40,355 nucleotides of DNA from Ignavibacteriales bacterium (GCA_003562775.1 PWTU01000554.1:1-40355), one strand, 5' to 3'. Positions 18,378 to 27,475 are shown, counted from the stretch's first letter. The notes: generated by a model from the sequence alone, not told the origin. Numbers and translations: made by a program.

Positions 18378-20522
18378 TCAAGATAAAAAATCCTTGATGG
18401 TCGCAATACAATTTTCTGTATTCCCTTTTAAAAACGAACAGGGTGGGAGTGACTCACGAATATAGTTGCCGTATTGTTTTGTTATCAGGCGTTTATCGAG
18501 GCAGAATACAACCCCGCGATCGGTATGTGACCGTATCAACCGTCCGAATCCCTGTTGTAATCGCATAGCCGCAACCGGAAGATGAAACTCTAAAAACGGA
18601 TTTTTTCCTTCTTCGGCAATTCTCTGGGATCGTGATTCGACAATGGGATCGTTCGGAACATTGAACGGAAGTCGTACAATGACCACTAAACTTAAACTCT
18701 CCCCGGCGACGTCGATACCGTCCCAGAATGACGCCGTACCGAATAACACGGAGCTTGTTTCATCCCGGAAGCGTTTGAGCGCTATTGTCCGGGAGGAGTC
18801 GCTTTGTGAAATGCATTCGTAACCTAAATCTTCGATTTGTTCGCGCGTAGCTTCGAATGTTGTGCGAAGCATACCATGCGAAGTGAAGAGAATCAATGCA
18901 CGTCCACGTGATGCTTTCACGGCGTCGGGTATGATTGAATTTACGGTTTTTTGATACGACATCGAAGTCGGGTCGGGTATATCTACCGGTACCACGAGTA
19001 ATGAATTCTCGCGATAGGGGAAAGGCGATTCAAGCAGCGTTGTTGCCTGACGTTCCCGTTCAAAAGAATCCAGGCCGATCGAATGTGCAAAGAAGTCGAA
19101 TTTTTTCCCCGGTGCAAGTGTTGCGCTTGTGAAAATGATGGTTTTCATCTGTTCGAATAAGAAAGGTCCGAGAAAATCATCTACGCTCAGAGGTGCACTG
19201 CGAAAACTGATGATATCGGCAGACGGTGGTACTTCGATCCAGCGAATATCGTCCTCATCGTCGTTGAATAAAACTTCGAGTCCGCGAATCAATTGATTTA
19301 TTTGTTCCCGGAAAAATTGAATTTCCTTCTTTACACGAAGCAGTTCTTCATTCTCTTCTAATTTTGTGAATCGTAATTGAAAGCTGTAAAGATCATTTGC
19401 GAGACTTCCGAGTTGCGAGGAAAAATTCTCAAGCTCATTATCCCGGATATCCACCATATCACCTGTTCGCAGCCAATCATTTGAATACGATTGTTTGACT
19501 GTGTATGCAGGATGAGGAGTAATATTGTTCTGGGCTATCGGCATAATCCGTTCGAAGAAGTATCGCATGCTTTGTAGCGCTGAAGAGACTGTTTGTTCAC
19601 ATTTGGCTACGGCGCGTGAAAATGAAGTGCGTTCACCCTGTCCCGGCGGCAGGAATTTCTGATAGGTGTTAATCTTTGCCAGAAACCCGTCGTTTGCATC
19701 GGGATTATGGATGCGTGTTAACAAATTCCGGGTGGTAATTGGATTAACCGTGACTGAGAGAGCATCGGTTACGGCGTTTTCGAACTTATGAGCTTCGTCT
19801 ATAATTAGACGGGAATATTCCGGGAGTATTGAAGCGTATCCGTCGCTTTGTGTTCGAAGAACGAGATCGCTCATCAACAGACTGTGATTCGTAATTACGA
19901 TGTGCGCTCTCGGGATACGTTTGCGATCCCGTATAAATGCGCAATCATCGTAATGACGGCAGGACTCGTGAAGACATAACGTAGTGGACACCTCAATTTC
20001 ACGCCAGAGTTTCTGGGACGGCTCGAATGGCAGATCACTGCGTTGTCCGCTGCGAGATCCGGGCGCCCAATTCTGGATTTCGGCGAGCTGTCTCTGTTCT
20101 TTGCCGTTAAGAGTAAGGGGCAACTGTGCCGATTGTTCCTGTAGACGATCAAGGCAAATATATTGTTGTGCCCCCTTTACGACCACAGCTTCAAAATCAA
20201 AATCGAATACTTTATGCAGAAGAGGAATATCTTTTTGCGAAAGCTGGTCCTGCAGATTAGTTGTGGCGGTGCTGATGATAACCGTTTCATCATTATGCTC
20301 GGCCCATAGGATTGCCGGTATAAGATATGCAAAGCTTTTCCCGACTCCGGTTCCTGCCTGTATTAATGTAATTTCGTTATTGCTAAAGGACTGCGCACTC
20401 AAATGCGCCATTTCGATTTGTTCGGTTCTTTCTGTGTAATCCGGGAGGAGTTTGGTGAGTGGTCCTTTTGATGACAAGAGTTCTACGGATTTTTTAACTA
20501 TTTTTTCTTGATTTTTGTCCAT
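18378..20522 (-). CDS. dinG: DinG/XPD-family ATP-dependent helicase with iron-sulfur cluster
   Basis: This superfamily 2 helicase unwinds 5' to 3' and is linked to DNA repair and removal of R-loops or conflicts. The protein of about 714 residues has Walker A AGTGVGKS (56-63), four cysteines fit for a 4Fe-4S cluster (Cys123, Cys183, Cys188, Cys194), a DEAH box (242-245), TSATLAPG (motif III region), FGTASFWDGIDV, and motif VI QGFGRLIRSHTDRG. No exonuclease domain precedes it, unlike Firmicute DinG. The start is uncertain: ATG 20522 begins MDKNQEKIVKK, the family-like N-terminus, but lacks a ribosome site, and the frame stays open upstream to 20663. dinG is the closest named relative, but YoaA-type assignment is possible. 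Confidence 0.88.
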   Translation of the reverse strand: MDKNQEKIVKKSVELLSSKGPLTKLLPDYTERTEQIEMAHLSAQSFSNNEITLIQAGTGVGKSFAYLIPAILWAEHNDETVIISTATTNLQDQLSQKDIPLLHKVFDFDFEAVVVKGAQQYICLDRLQEQSAQLPLTLNGKEQRQLAEIQNWAPGSRSGQRSDLPFEPSQKLWREIEVSTTLCLHESCRHYDDCAFIRDRKRIPRAHIVITNHSLLMSDLVLRTQSDGYASILPEYSRLIIDEAHKFENAVTDALSVTVNPITTRNLLTRIHNPDANDGFLAKINTYQKFLPPGQGERTSFSRAVAKCEQTVSSALQSMRYFFERIMPIAQNNITPHPAYTVKQSYSNDWLRTGDMVDIRDNELENFSSQLGSLANDLYSFQLRFTKLEENEELLRVKKEIQFFREQINQLIRGLEVLFNDDEDDIRWIEVPPSADIISFRSAPLSVDDFLGPFLFEQMKTIIFTSATLAPGKKFDFFAHSIGLDSFERERQATTLLESPFPYRENSLLVVPVDIPDPTSMSYQKTVNSIIPDAVKASRGRALILFTSHGMLRTTFEATREQIEDLGYECISQSDSSRTIALKRFRDETSSVLFGTASFWDGIDVAGESLSLVVIVRLPFNVPNDPIVESRSQRIAEEGKNPFLEFHLPVAAMRLQQGFGRLIRSHTDRGVVFCLDKRLITKQYGNYIRESLPPCSFLKGNTENCIATIKDFLS

Positions 20523-20610
20523 AAATATTTTGGAGGTTTTTACAAAGGATATCTCAACTACAGCATATATTTGATAATGACAACTAAATATAATAAAAAA
20601 AATCCTATTT

Positions 20611-20639
20611 TTGATTTCCCACCGGAAAAATCGTATATT
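20611..20639 (+). promoter_or_regulatory. Candidate promoter for the UPF0173 gene
   Basis: TTGATT (20611-20616), a 17 bp spacer and TATATT (20634-20639) lie 60 nt before the next gene, in the divergent gap shared with dinG. The site is followed directly by two parS-half-like heptamers (20641-20657). Confidence 0.5.
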
Positions 20640-20698
20640 AGTTTCACGATGTTCCACACTCACTAAAAACCTAAAAAATAACAGAAAAGGAGGAGAAG

Positions 20699-21376
20699 AT
20701 GCTTAATCTCACATATTTAGGGCACTCTGCGGTTCTTCTCACGGATGGAACACATGAAGTCGCAATTGATCCCTTCTTGAAAGATAATCCGTTGGCATCG
20801 GCAAAACCAGAGGATATTAAGGCAAAATATATTGTACTTTCTCACGGTCATGGCGATCATCTTGGTGATACGATTGAGATTGCCAAGAGAAACGATGCAA
20901 CGGTCATAGCTACCTTCGAGCTTGCCGGTTATTGTGGTGAAAAGGGCGTTAAAAACATTCATCAAATGAACACCGGCGGGGCGTATTCATTTCCGTTTGG
21001 CAGGGTGAAATTAACCGTTGCATTCCACAGCTCTTCGACGCCCGATGGACAATATGTCGGGGATCCTAACGGCCTCATTATTGAAATGGGCGGCAAAACT
21101 ATTTATCATGCCGGTGATACTGCATTATTTTCCGATATGAAACTTATAGGCAAAATGCATAGTATCGATCTTATGCTGGTGCCTGCCGGCGACAATTTCA
21201 CCATGGGCGTAGACGAGGCCGTAAAAGCAATTGAGTTTGTTCAACCGAAAATTGCGGTACCGATACACTATAATACATTTCCGGTGATAGAGATCGACCC
21301 GGAAGAGTTTGTGAAAAAATTGCCTTCGGGAATTGAAGGGAAAATACTCAAACCGGGTGATACCTTAAAGCTATAA
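20699..21376 (+). CDS. UPF0173-type metallo-beta-lactamase-fold hydrolase
   Basis: The 225 residues form a compact metallo-beta-lactamase fold with the metal motif SHGHGDHLGD (His49, His51, Asp53, His54), a later YHAGDT and VPIHYNTFP. These, together with the opening LTYLGHSAVLL and length near 225, are typical of the UPF0173/YtkL family of metal-dependent hydrolases with unproven substrates; some relatives act on lactones or phosphodiesters. ATG 20699 follows a very strong AGGAGGAG site. The gene heads a close run with the CopD-like protein and parAB, but a functional link is not evident. Confidence 0.92.
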   Translation: MLNLTYLGHSAVLLTDGTHEVAIDPFLKDNPLASAKPEDIKAKYIVLSHGHGDHLGDTIEIAKRNDATVIATFELAGYCGEKGVKNIHQMNTGGAYSFPFGRVKLTVAFHSSSTPDGQYVGDPNGLIIEMGGKTIYHAGDTALFSDMKLIGKMHSIDLMLVPAGDNFTMGVDEAVKAIEFVQPKIAVPIHYNTFPVIEIDPEEFVKKLPSGIEGKILKPGDTLKL

Positions 21377-21392
21377 TCCGGATATTGATCAA

Positions 21393-21863
21393 ATGGAATT
21401 CATGCTCTGGGCTGCCCTGAGCTTACATATATTTTCTGTCATTATCTGGCTGGGCAGCCTGTGTTTTTTAAGTGCAATATTATATCCGGTGCTTGAGGTC
21501 GAATCTCAAGGCGACAGCGGACTCGTTGAACACATACACCGTCGCATGATGCCGTTTCTATGGCTTAGTTTGTGGACACTCGGAATCACCGGGATTGCAT
21601 TGTACATTTTTTCTCCCGAATTTATCTATACTCGTGAGAAAATAGAATGGTTTACGCCAGTTCACGGCAAGGTGGTTTTATTCATATTTATTGTTATATT
21701 CTCAATGCGAACCCGCTCGCTATATATGTTATACCGGGGCACAAAAGAGAAACGGGTTGAAAATCTCCGGGCAATGGGGCGGGCGATACGCATAACAATC
21801 TTATTCGGCATTCTTTCTATGCTATTATCGGCATGGGGAGCAATTGCAAAAACAATATCTTGA
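21393..21863 (+). CDS. CopD-like four-helix integral membrane protein
   Basis: The 156 residues contain four predicted membrane helices (about 5-30, 52-72, 88-108 and 128-152). The first helix carries LHIFSVIIWLGSLCFL, the His-x6-Trp pattern shared by CopD and related haem or copper-associated membrane proteins. Conserved VHGKVVLF in the third helix also fits. No periplasmic copper-binding partner (CopC) is nearby, so copper export cannot be assumed; a role in haem or electron-carrier chemistry is equally possible. It starts 16 bp after the hydrolase gene and ends 6 bp before parA. Confidence 0.65.
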   Translation: MEFMLWAALSLHIFSVIIWLGSLCFLSAILYPVLEVESQGDSGLVEHIHRRMMPFLWLSLWTLGITGIALYIFSPEFIYTREKIEWFTPVHGKVVLFIFIVIFSMRTRSLYMLYRGTKEKRVENLRAMGRAIRITILFGILSMLLSAWGAIAKTIS

Positions 21864-21869
21864 AATTTC

Positions 21870-22646
21870 ATGACTAAAATTATAGCAATAGCTAATCAGA
21901 AAGGTGGAGTCGGAAAAACGACGACAGCGATAAATTTGGCTGCCTGTATTGCCGCTGCTGAACATACAACGCTTCTTGTAGATACCGATCCACAGGCGAA
22001 TGCAACGAGCGGTTCGGGAATCGAGAATGAACATGAAGGCGATACCATGTATGAATGTATTATCGGGGCGCGTCCAGCGGCCGATGTTATTCTCGAAACG
22101 CAAATGCCCTTCTTTAGTATTATCCCGTCGCACATTAATCTTGTCGGAGTAGAAGTAGAACTGGTCCAGGAAGATAACCGTGAATATAAAATGAAAGAAT
22201 TGCTCGAACCGGTTAAAGACCGATTTGAATATGTCATTATCGATTGTCCGCCTTCACTCGGGCTATTAACTCTGAATGCGCTTGCCGCAGCGGATTCAGT
22301 ATTGATACCGGTTCAATGTGAATATTACGCGCTGGAAGGATTAAGTAAATTGTTAAATACCATCAACATAGTGAAAAAACACTTCAATCCGAAACTTGAT
22401 ATCGAAGGAGTTCTCCTGACAATGTATGATTCTCATCTCAGATTGTCGAAACAAATTGTGAACGAAGTGCAGAAGTATTTCGGACCGAAAGTATTTAACA
22501 CGATAATAGCAAGAAATGTGCGTCTAAGTGAGGCGCCCAGTTTCGGGAAACCGATCATTTTATATGACGCGGTCTCAACCGGTGCACAGAATTATATGAA
22601 ACTTGCAAACGAAATCTTAACCAATCACCACAAAACGGTGGTATAA
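21870..22646 (+). CDS. parA: Chromosome partitioning ATPase ParA (Soj)
   Basis: ParA is a Walker-type ATPase that binds DNA non-specifically as an ATP dimer and moves ParB-parS complexes. The 258 residues show the deviant Walker [10 protein letters not shown] (11-19, with signature Lys11), the Walker A' [10 protein letters not shown] (35-44), and [11 protein letters not shown] as Walker B. The absence of an N-terminal DNA-binding extension marks the short chromosomal Soj type. parB follows after 3 bp. Unlike the classic arrangement, the pair is not next to gidB/rnpA in this window. Confidence 0.97.
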   Translation: MTKIIAIANQKGGVGKTTTAINLAACIAAAEHTTLLVDTDPQANATSGSGIENEHEGDTMYECIIGARPAADVILETQMPFFSIIPSHINLVGVEVELVQEDNREYKMKELLEPVKDRFEYVIIDCPPSLGLLTLNALAAADSVLIPVQCEYYALEGLSKLLNTINIVKKHFNPKLDIEGVLLTMYDSHLRLSKQIVNEVQKYFGPKVFNTIIARNVRLSEAPSFGKPIILYDAVSTGAQNYMKLANEILTNHHKTVV

Positions 22647-22649
22647 CCT

Positions 22650-23567
22650 ATGGGAAAATCAAAAGCAGTGCTTGGCAAAGGATTAGACGCCCTCCTCTCC
22701 CGGCAAGAATCCCGTGAGGTTGATTTGAAGCGGGATTCGCTGAAGCACGATGATGGATCCTCTGAAATGATTGCGAAAATTCCGGTCGACCGAATCAAGT
22801 CGAATCCGTTCCAGCCCCGCCTTGACTTTGATCCGGATGCACTCGAAGAACTCAAGCTTTCGATTGTACAAAAAGGTGTAATTCAACCCATTACAGTCCG
22901 GCGTGCGGGAGAGGGAACGTATGAGCTTATTTCCGGCGAGCGCAGGTTGCGGGCAGCTATCGATGCAGGTTTACGGGATATTCCCGCTTATATTGTACAT
23001 GTCAGCTCAAATGAAGAAATGCTCGAATTAGCATTAATTGAAAATTTACAGCGTGAACACCTTAATCCTATCGAGATCGCAAAGTCATACCAACGGCTGA
23101 TTAAAGAAGTGAATTACACACAGGAGGATGTTGCCCGAAAAATCGGAAAGGACAGGACCACGGTTACCAATTTTGTCCGTTTACTCAAGTTGCCCGACGA
23201 AATACAGAATAGTTTACGGAAGGGGGATTTGAGTATGGGACACGCCCGATCTTTGCTTAGCATTACCGATGAAAAAACACAACTAAAATTATGGAAAAAG
23301 ATCGTCCATCAGGGGTTGTCGGTTCGTAAAGTTGAAGAATTGGTAAAAGATATCGGAACGCGAAAAATACCGAAAACAACATCTCCCGGGAAATCCGACA
23401 GTAGTACGGCAAACATCGAGAGTAAACTTCGCCGTACATTCGGTACAAAAGTATCCGTGAAGACACGCTCGAACGGCAGCGGTGATATTACTATCGAATT
23501 TTATTCTTTGGATGACCTTGATCGCTTGCTGGAGTTAATAGATATCATAGATCAAAATAACAGATAA
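22650..23567 (+). CDS. parB: Chromosome partitioning protein ParB (Spo0J)
   Basis: ParB binds parS near the origin and spreads as a CTP-gated clamp that loads condensin. The 305 residues begin with GKGLDALL (the ParA-stimulating N-terminus), then the CTP-binding core with NPFQPR, GERRLRA (96-102) and ENLQRE (131-136), the helix-turn-helix [20 protein letters not shown] (157-176), and a C-terminal dimer domain. All functional motifs are intact. No full parS palindrome was found by eye in the window. Confidence 0.97.
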   Translation: MGKSKAVLGKGLDALLSRQESREVDLKRDSLKHDDGSSEMIAKIPVDRIKSNPFQPRLDFDPDALEELKLSIVQKGVIQPITVRRAGEGTYELISGERRLRAAIDAGLRDIPAYIVHVSSNEEMLELALIENLQREHLNPIEIAKSYQRLIKEVNYTQEDVARKIGKDRTTVTNFVRLLKLPDEIQNSLRKGDLSMGHARSLLSITDEKTQLKLWKKIVHQGLSVRKVEELVKDIGTRKIPKTTSPGKSDSSTANIESKLRRTFGTKVSVKTRSNGSGDITIEFYSLDDLDRLLELIDIIDQNNR

Positions 23568-23590
23568 TTGAAAACACTGGAGAGCTATTT

Positions 23591-23983
23591 ATGAAACGCA
23601 ATATTGTGAATACCGCCAATGCGCCGGCGCCGATCGGGCCGTATAATCAAGCGGTTCAATGTAAAGGGTGGATGTTATACACTGCCGGGCAGATTCCACT
23701 CGATGCGAAAACGGGTGAGATTGTGGGTGAAGATATTAAAACACAGACAAAGAAAGTACTCGAAAATTTAAAAGCCGTTCTTGAGGCGGGGGGGGCAACA
23801 TTGGAAAGTGTGGTAAAGACTTCCGTGTTTTTAAAAGATATGGGAGATTTTGCGGAAATGAACGAAGTGTATGGTGAATTCTTTATAAACAATCCGCCCG
23901 CGCGAAGCGCATTTCAGGTTGCGAAACTCCCGAAAGATGTTAAAGTTGAAATCGAAGCGATCGCATTGGTGGTGAAGGATTAA
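23591..23983 (+). CDS. ridA: RidA-family reactive imine/enamine deaminase
   Basis: RidA hydrolyses reactive 2-aminoacrylate and related imines released by PLP enzymes. The 130 residues contain the family hallmarks: [12 protein letters not shown] near the N-terminus, YTAGQIPLD, and the C-terminal [24 protein letters not shown]. This segment includes the conserved Arg that holds substrate carboxylates and the closing Glu. ATG 23591 has a GGAGAG site. It lies between parB and the DUF5683 gene, 1 bp before the latter start. Confidence 0.95.
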   Translation: MKRNIVNTANAPAPIGPYNQAVQCKGWMLYTAGQIPLDAKTGEIVGEDIKTQTKKVLENLKAVLEAGGATLESVVKTSVFLKDMGDFAEMNEVYGEFFINNPPARSAFQVAKLPKDVKVEIEAIALVVKD

Positions 23984-23984
23984 A

Positions 23985-24536
23985 ATGAGTCGAGGGGTGT
24001 TGATTCTTATCGTGCTGATTGCAGGTGTTGTTCCGGTTTTCTCGCAGGAAGCAGCGGATACTGTTGACGTTCTCGATGAGTTAGATCTTGATATACCGAC
24101 GTATTCTCCTGATGAAGCCGATATAAAATCTCCGGCACTTGCATTGACGCTTTCAGCAGTACTGCCCGGCGCCGGACAGATTTATAATGGCTCGTATTGG
24201 AAAACACCGGTCATTTTTGGATTTGCGGGATATTTTACCTATGCAATCGTCGTGTTGAATGACCTGTATTCCGACTATCGCCAGCGGTTCCGCGACAGCA
24301 TTTCCGAGGAATTACCGGGGGGAAACCGGGATCTTCGGTTTATCAGAGATTTTTATCGCGACCAGCGTGATCGCTTTGCATGGTATTTAGGATTTCTTTA
24401 TTTGATTAATCTGCTTGATGCGTATGTCGAGGCATCATTATCGGGATTTGATGTCGGTGAAGATCTTACACTACAGGTATCGCCATACATTGAAGCCAAC
24501 GGAAATGCCGGCTTGCAGTTCCGACTGCGTTTCTGA
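23985..24536 (+). CDS. DUF5683-like envelope protein
   Basis: The 183 residues start with a signal peptide (about 1-20, ending VFSQE), then an acidic linker and the conserved core SPALALTLSAVLPGAGQIYNGSYWKTP with a following hydrophobic helix. A second hydrophobic segment is FAWYLGFLYLINLLDAYVEA, and the C-terminus ends in alternating hydrophobic and polar residues (NAGLQFRLRF) like a final beta strand. This matches the DUF5683 family, commonly encoded beside parB in Bacteroidota and relatives. The function is unknown. It overlaps the end of the ridA context tightly (1 bp gap), so co-expression is likely. Confidence 0.75.
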   Translation: MSRGVLILIVLIAGVVPVFSQEAADTVDVLDELDLDIPTYSPDEADIKSPALALTLSAVLPGAGQIYNGSYWKTPVIFGFAGYFTYAIVVLNDLYSDYRQRFRDSISEELPGGNRDLRFIRDFYRDQRDRFAWYLGFLYLINLLDAYVEASLSGFDVGEDLTLQVSPYIEANGNAGLQFRLRF

Positions 24537-24646
24537 CTTTGATGTGCAAAATTGAATTTTACACATACTTTTTTTAAATGTTTGCAAAAACCTTGCACTG
24601 ATTTTTTAAAATAAACCAATTCCAAAATAAATTCATAGGGGGAAAT

Positions 24647-26131
24647 ATGAGATATATTGTTATAAGTTCAGTATTGGCGATGTGCTGGATTTTTATTGGC
24701 GACATGCTGTGGGGACAGGATATCGTCAATGAGGTGAATCCACCGGCATCTTTCAATATAATCGAACCGGCAGATGGATCTTTTTTTAGGCATACCTCTC
24801 CGGAAGATTCAATTAATTTTGCGTGGGAGGATGTTCTCGGTTTAGGAAATGAATCCGGTAATAATGCAAACACCGCAATGGATATTTCGATACCGCTCGG
24901 TGTGAGATTATTATTCGATGATGACGAGAATCTGTTTGATAAATTTCTCCCCGAAGAATACTACTCGATACTTATCGGTTTTGATCCCGGTTTATTCTTT
25001 TCATTTTCGCTGCCATGGCTCGAACCGGGATTCATTGCGAAAGGACTGCATCTTGGTGTACTTCAATATGCTATACAACTCTTATTCGAAGAACCGGTTG
25101 ACTCGGTAGACTTATTTTGGACTATCGGAGCGACCAACGAAGCCGGAACAACATGGGCAAACGATACCTTCTATGTGAGTTATGAGATCGATAATAATCC
25201 TCCGCTTAGTGAATTTGATCTTGTTGCACCGGCACACGGAACCACAATGGATATCAAAATTGAAGAGGATTCTGGAATGCCGTTGCCGGAGGATTTAACA
25301 TTTACCTGGGAATCCACAACAGATCCCGACGGAGATGATATTTTCTACTGGTGGGTTGCATCGAACGTATATCCCATTCCTCCGTTACTCGATCTTCTGG
25401 AACGAATTGAGGATGAATCCGTGTTTTTCAAAAATTCGGTTTTTAGATCTCCTACAAATAATTCTGATTCGCGGATTCTGAAAAAACAAAGTGAACATGA
25501 TGTTGATACCGTTCTTGTCATACTGCCGTCCGGTGATTTAACTTTTATGCGTGAATTTCTTGATGAATATGTCGATGATATCTTTAACAATGATTCTGAG
25601 GTCGGCCCGCAGGATTTGGATTTAATTTTTGATGCATTAGTATGGATGTTAAGCGGCGGCAGGGAAACATCGATTACATTACCAAATGAAGTTTTTTATC
25701 TATTGATGGTGGAAGAATTGGAGACAGAGGCTGCAACGATGTACTGGACAACCATTGCCAGCGACGGATTCTCCTTCTTACACTGGGCGCAGAGCCGGGA
25801 TACTTCAGCGGTAACAATGGAAATATCCCCTGTGACTACGGTAAAACATATTGCGGGGATTCCTTCGGAATATTATCTGAATCAAAACTATCCGAATCCA
25901 TTTAATCCTGCTACTACTATCGAATACGGGATAAAATTCGATGGCCGGATCGAAATAAGCGTTTATACTATGCTCGGTCAGAAGGTGATGGATGTAGTCA
26001 ATGAATACCAGAAAGCGGGTTCTTATACCGTTACTTTCGATGCATCGCGGTTGTCGAGCGGAACATATTTTTATACGCTGCGGGCCGGCAATGAATTTAT
26101 CGAAAAACGTCGGATGATGCTTATCAAATAG
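24647..26131 (+). CDS. Secreted protein with type IX secretion sorting domain and two related modules
   Basis: The 494 residues begin with a signal peptide (about 1-24, ending LWGQD) and end with a type IX secretion C-terminal sorting domain (413-494), opened by NQNYPNPFNPATTIEYGI and closed by SSGTYFYTLRAGNEFIEKRRMMLIK. Between them two similar modules can be seen. The first runs about 34-185 (SFNIIEPADG, INFAWE, VDLFWTIGA). The second runs about 188-393 (EFDLVAPAHG, LTFTWE, TMYWTTIAS). This suggests a duplicated Ig-like or fibronectin-like domain. No catalytic motif is recognised; it is likely a surface-attached or released structural protein. ATG 24647 follows AGGGGG. It probably has its own promoter around 24582-24612 (weak). 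The secretion machinery is not in the window. Confidence 0.85.
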   Translation: MRYIVISSVLAMCWIFIGDMLWGQDIVNEVNPPASFNIIEPADGSFFRHTSPEDSINFAWEDVLGLGNESGNNANTAMDISIPLGVRLLFDDDENLFDKFLPEEYYSILIGFDPGLFFSFSLPWLEPGFIAKGLHLGVLQYAIQLLFEEPVDSVDLFWTIGATNEAGTTWANDTFYVSYEIDNNPPLSEFDLVAPAHGTTMDIKIEEDSGMPLPEDLTFTWESTTDPDGDDIFYWWVASNVYPIPPLLDLLERIEDESVFFKNSVFRSPTNNSDSRILKKQSEHDVDTVLVILPSGDLTFMREFLDEYVDDIFNNDSEVGPQDLDLIFDALVWMLSGGRETSITLPNEVFYLLMVEELETEAATMYWTTIASDGFSFLHWAQSRDTSAVTMEISPVTTVKHIAGIPSEYYLNQNYPNPFNPATTIEYGIKFDGRIEISVYTMLGQKVMDVVNEYQKAGSYTVTFDASRLSSGTYFYTLRAGNEFIEKRRMMLIK

Positions 26132-26271
26132 GGCCATTTGTATCGGAAATATTGTAAAGTTGAGATAAAGCAATTCCCGGGGTGTTTCTCTGGCATCCGG
26201 AACTTTTGCCTATCTTATTGATTTTATAGGGAATATTATCGAAAAAAATATCAAATATTCACAAAAGTATC

Positions 26272-26300
26272 TTGACAAATAACAAATTATTTTATATTAT
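26272..26300 (+). promoter_or_regulatory. Strong candidate sigma-70 promoter for the lipoprotein-LysM genes
   Basis: A perfect TTGACA (26272-26277), a 17 bp spacer and TATTAT (26295-26300) make the best promoter match in the window. The expected transcript begins with a hairpin: AAAGC and CCG (26312-26319) pair with CGG and GCTTT (26327-26335), which may stabilise the messenger. The gap before it (26132-26271) holds no gene that I can see. Confidence 0.7.
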
Positions 26301-26377
26301 GCACTCAGTTTAAAGCCCGGGAATAACGGTGCTTTCAAATGTATTTCTTTACCCGTCATCCAAAATAGGAGGGACTT

Positions 26378-26647
26378 ATGATGTTTTTAAAAAAGATGAT
26401 GACACATCTACTTGTTGTCATTACCATTTCTGCTTTAATTATGGGCTGTGCGAGAAGACCGAGTGCCGAAGAGCTGGCTCAACTTGAAGATCTTAAGGCA
26501 GAAGTCGCGGCTCTGGAAAGAGAAATATCTTCCAAGGAAGAAGAACAATCAAGACTGCAGCAGCAAGTATCTCAATTGGATCAAGACTTGAGAAAGTGTG
26601 CCGAAGATAAGGAAAAAGTCCGACAGCGTCTGCAGCAATGGGACTAA
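26378..26647 (+). CDS. Small coiled-coil lipoprotein
   Basis: The 89 residues have a lipoprotein signal peptide with lipobox I-M-G-C at 21-24, giving a mature protein of 66 residues. Most of it (about 30-88) is a charged heptad-patterned helix (LKAEVAALEREISSKEEEQ), like Lpp-type envelope lipoproteins but without the C-terminal lysine used for murein linkage. One extra cysteine (Cys74) could form disulfides. A strong GGAGGG site precedes ATG 26378. It shares the promoter region and direction with the LysM coiled-coil gene 72 bp downstream, suggesting a common envelope role. I do not recognise a named family. Confidence 0.8.
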   Translation: MMFLKKMMTHLLVVITISALIMGCARRPSAEELAQLEDLKAEVAALEREISSKEEEQSRLQQQVSQLDQDLRKCAEDKEKVRQRLQQWD

Positions 26648-26719
26648 TTCATCAGATCGTTGCTGAACCAATTAGAAAAAAGTTTTAGAATTAATATATA
26701 GAATAGTTAGGAGCTGAAC

Positions 26720-27475
26720 ATGAAATATAGATCACTACTCTATCTGCTTGTTGCTGCATTGCTCGTCACTACATTTGCGGTATCGGATGTTGAAGCACAG
26801 GATCGAATGACACGAGATGAATGGCAGCAACAAATGTCAGAGTTTACACAAAAGAGAGACGAACTCCGTCAACGTTTAAATTCACTGGAAAGTGAAATCA
26901 ATGCACTTAATGAACAGGTCGCAAGTAAACAGAGTGAATATCAGGCGTGTAGAGAAGAAATTCTTGCGATGGTTGGCGCAACTGAAGCACAAATTCGTAG
27001 TCTTGTTGAAAGAATTCAACAACTCGAAAATCAGGTGAGCGCACTCGAAAGATTATCGGATCAGGATTTACTTGCCCGGCGTGGAGAAGTGGATGAGGTA
27101 AAGAAAGCAGTCGATGAATTGAAACAAAACAGACATACCGCACATCCGGATGTATACGACCGGTTGTCTGCTCTCGATCAAAGAGTAAAGAATCTTCTCG
27201 ATCGTCTCGAAGGAATGGTACAGATTTACACTGTTGGAACCTGGTCGCGCGATCGCGATTGTCTCTGGAATATTGCAAGGAAACGCGATATTTATGATAA
27301 CGCATGGCTCTGGCCTCGTATCTGGCAGGCAAACCGCGATAAGATTCGTGATCCCGATATTATTCATCCGGGACAGCGTCTGCAGGTTCCGCCGAAAGGT
27401 GACGGGAGAATGTCGACCGAAGAACAACAGGCAGCGAACAGATATTATCGTGAGATAAGAGAAGGTTTACGGTAA
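26720..27475 (+). CDS. Periplasmic coiled-coil protein with LysM peptidoglycan-binding domain
   Basis: The 251 residues comprise a signal peptide (1-27, ending VEAQD), a long coiled coil (about 32-165, with heptads such as LRQRLNSLESEINALNEQV) and a LysM domain (about 169-225: YTVGTWSRDRDCLWNIA ... WPRIWQANRDKIRDPDIIHPGQRL). The polar tail (226-251) has no motif. LysM domains bind the glycan of peptidoglycan, so the protein likely bridges the wall and another envelope component through its coil. Cys77 and Cys181 are its only cysteines outside the signal region. The partner may be the coiled-coil lipoprotein encoded just upstream. A strong terminator follows. Confidence 0.85.
   Translation: MKYRSLLYLLVAALLVTTFAVSDVEAQDRMTRDEWQQQMSEFTQKRDELRQRLNSLESEINALNEQVASKQSEYQACREEILAMVGATEAQIRSLVERIQQLENQVSALERLSDQDLLARRGEVDEVKKAVDELKQNRHTAHPDVYDRLSALDQRVKNLLDRLEGMVQIYTVGTWSRDRDCLWNIARKRDIYDNAWLWPRIWQANRDKIRDPDIIHPGQRLQVPPKGDGRMSTEEQQAANRYYREIREGLR

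Noticed and set aside
21870-23567. A parS palindrome and replication origin near parAB
   Set aside because: No GTTTCAC/GTGAAAC-type palindrome, DnaA-box cluster, dnaA, gidB or rnpA is visible in the window.
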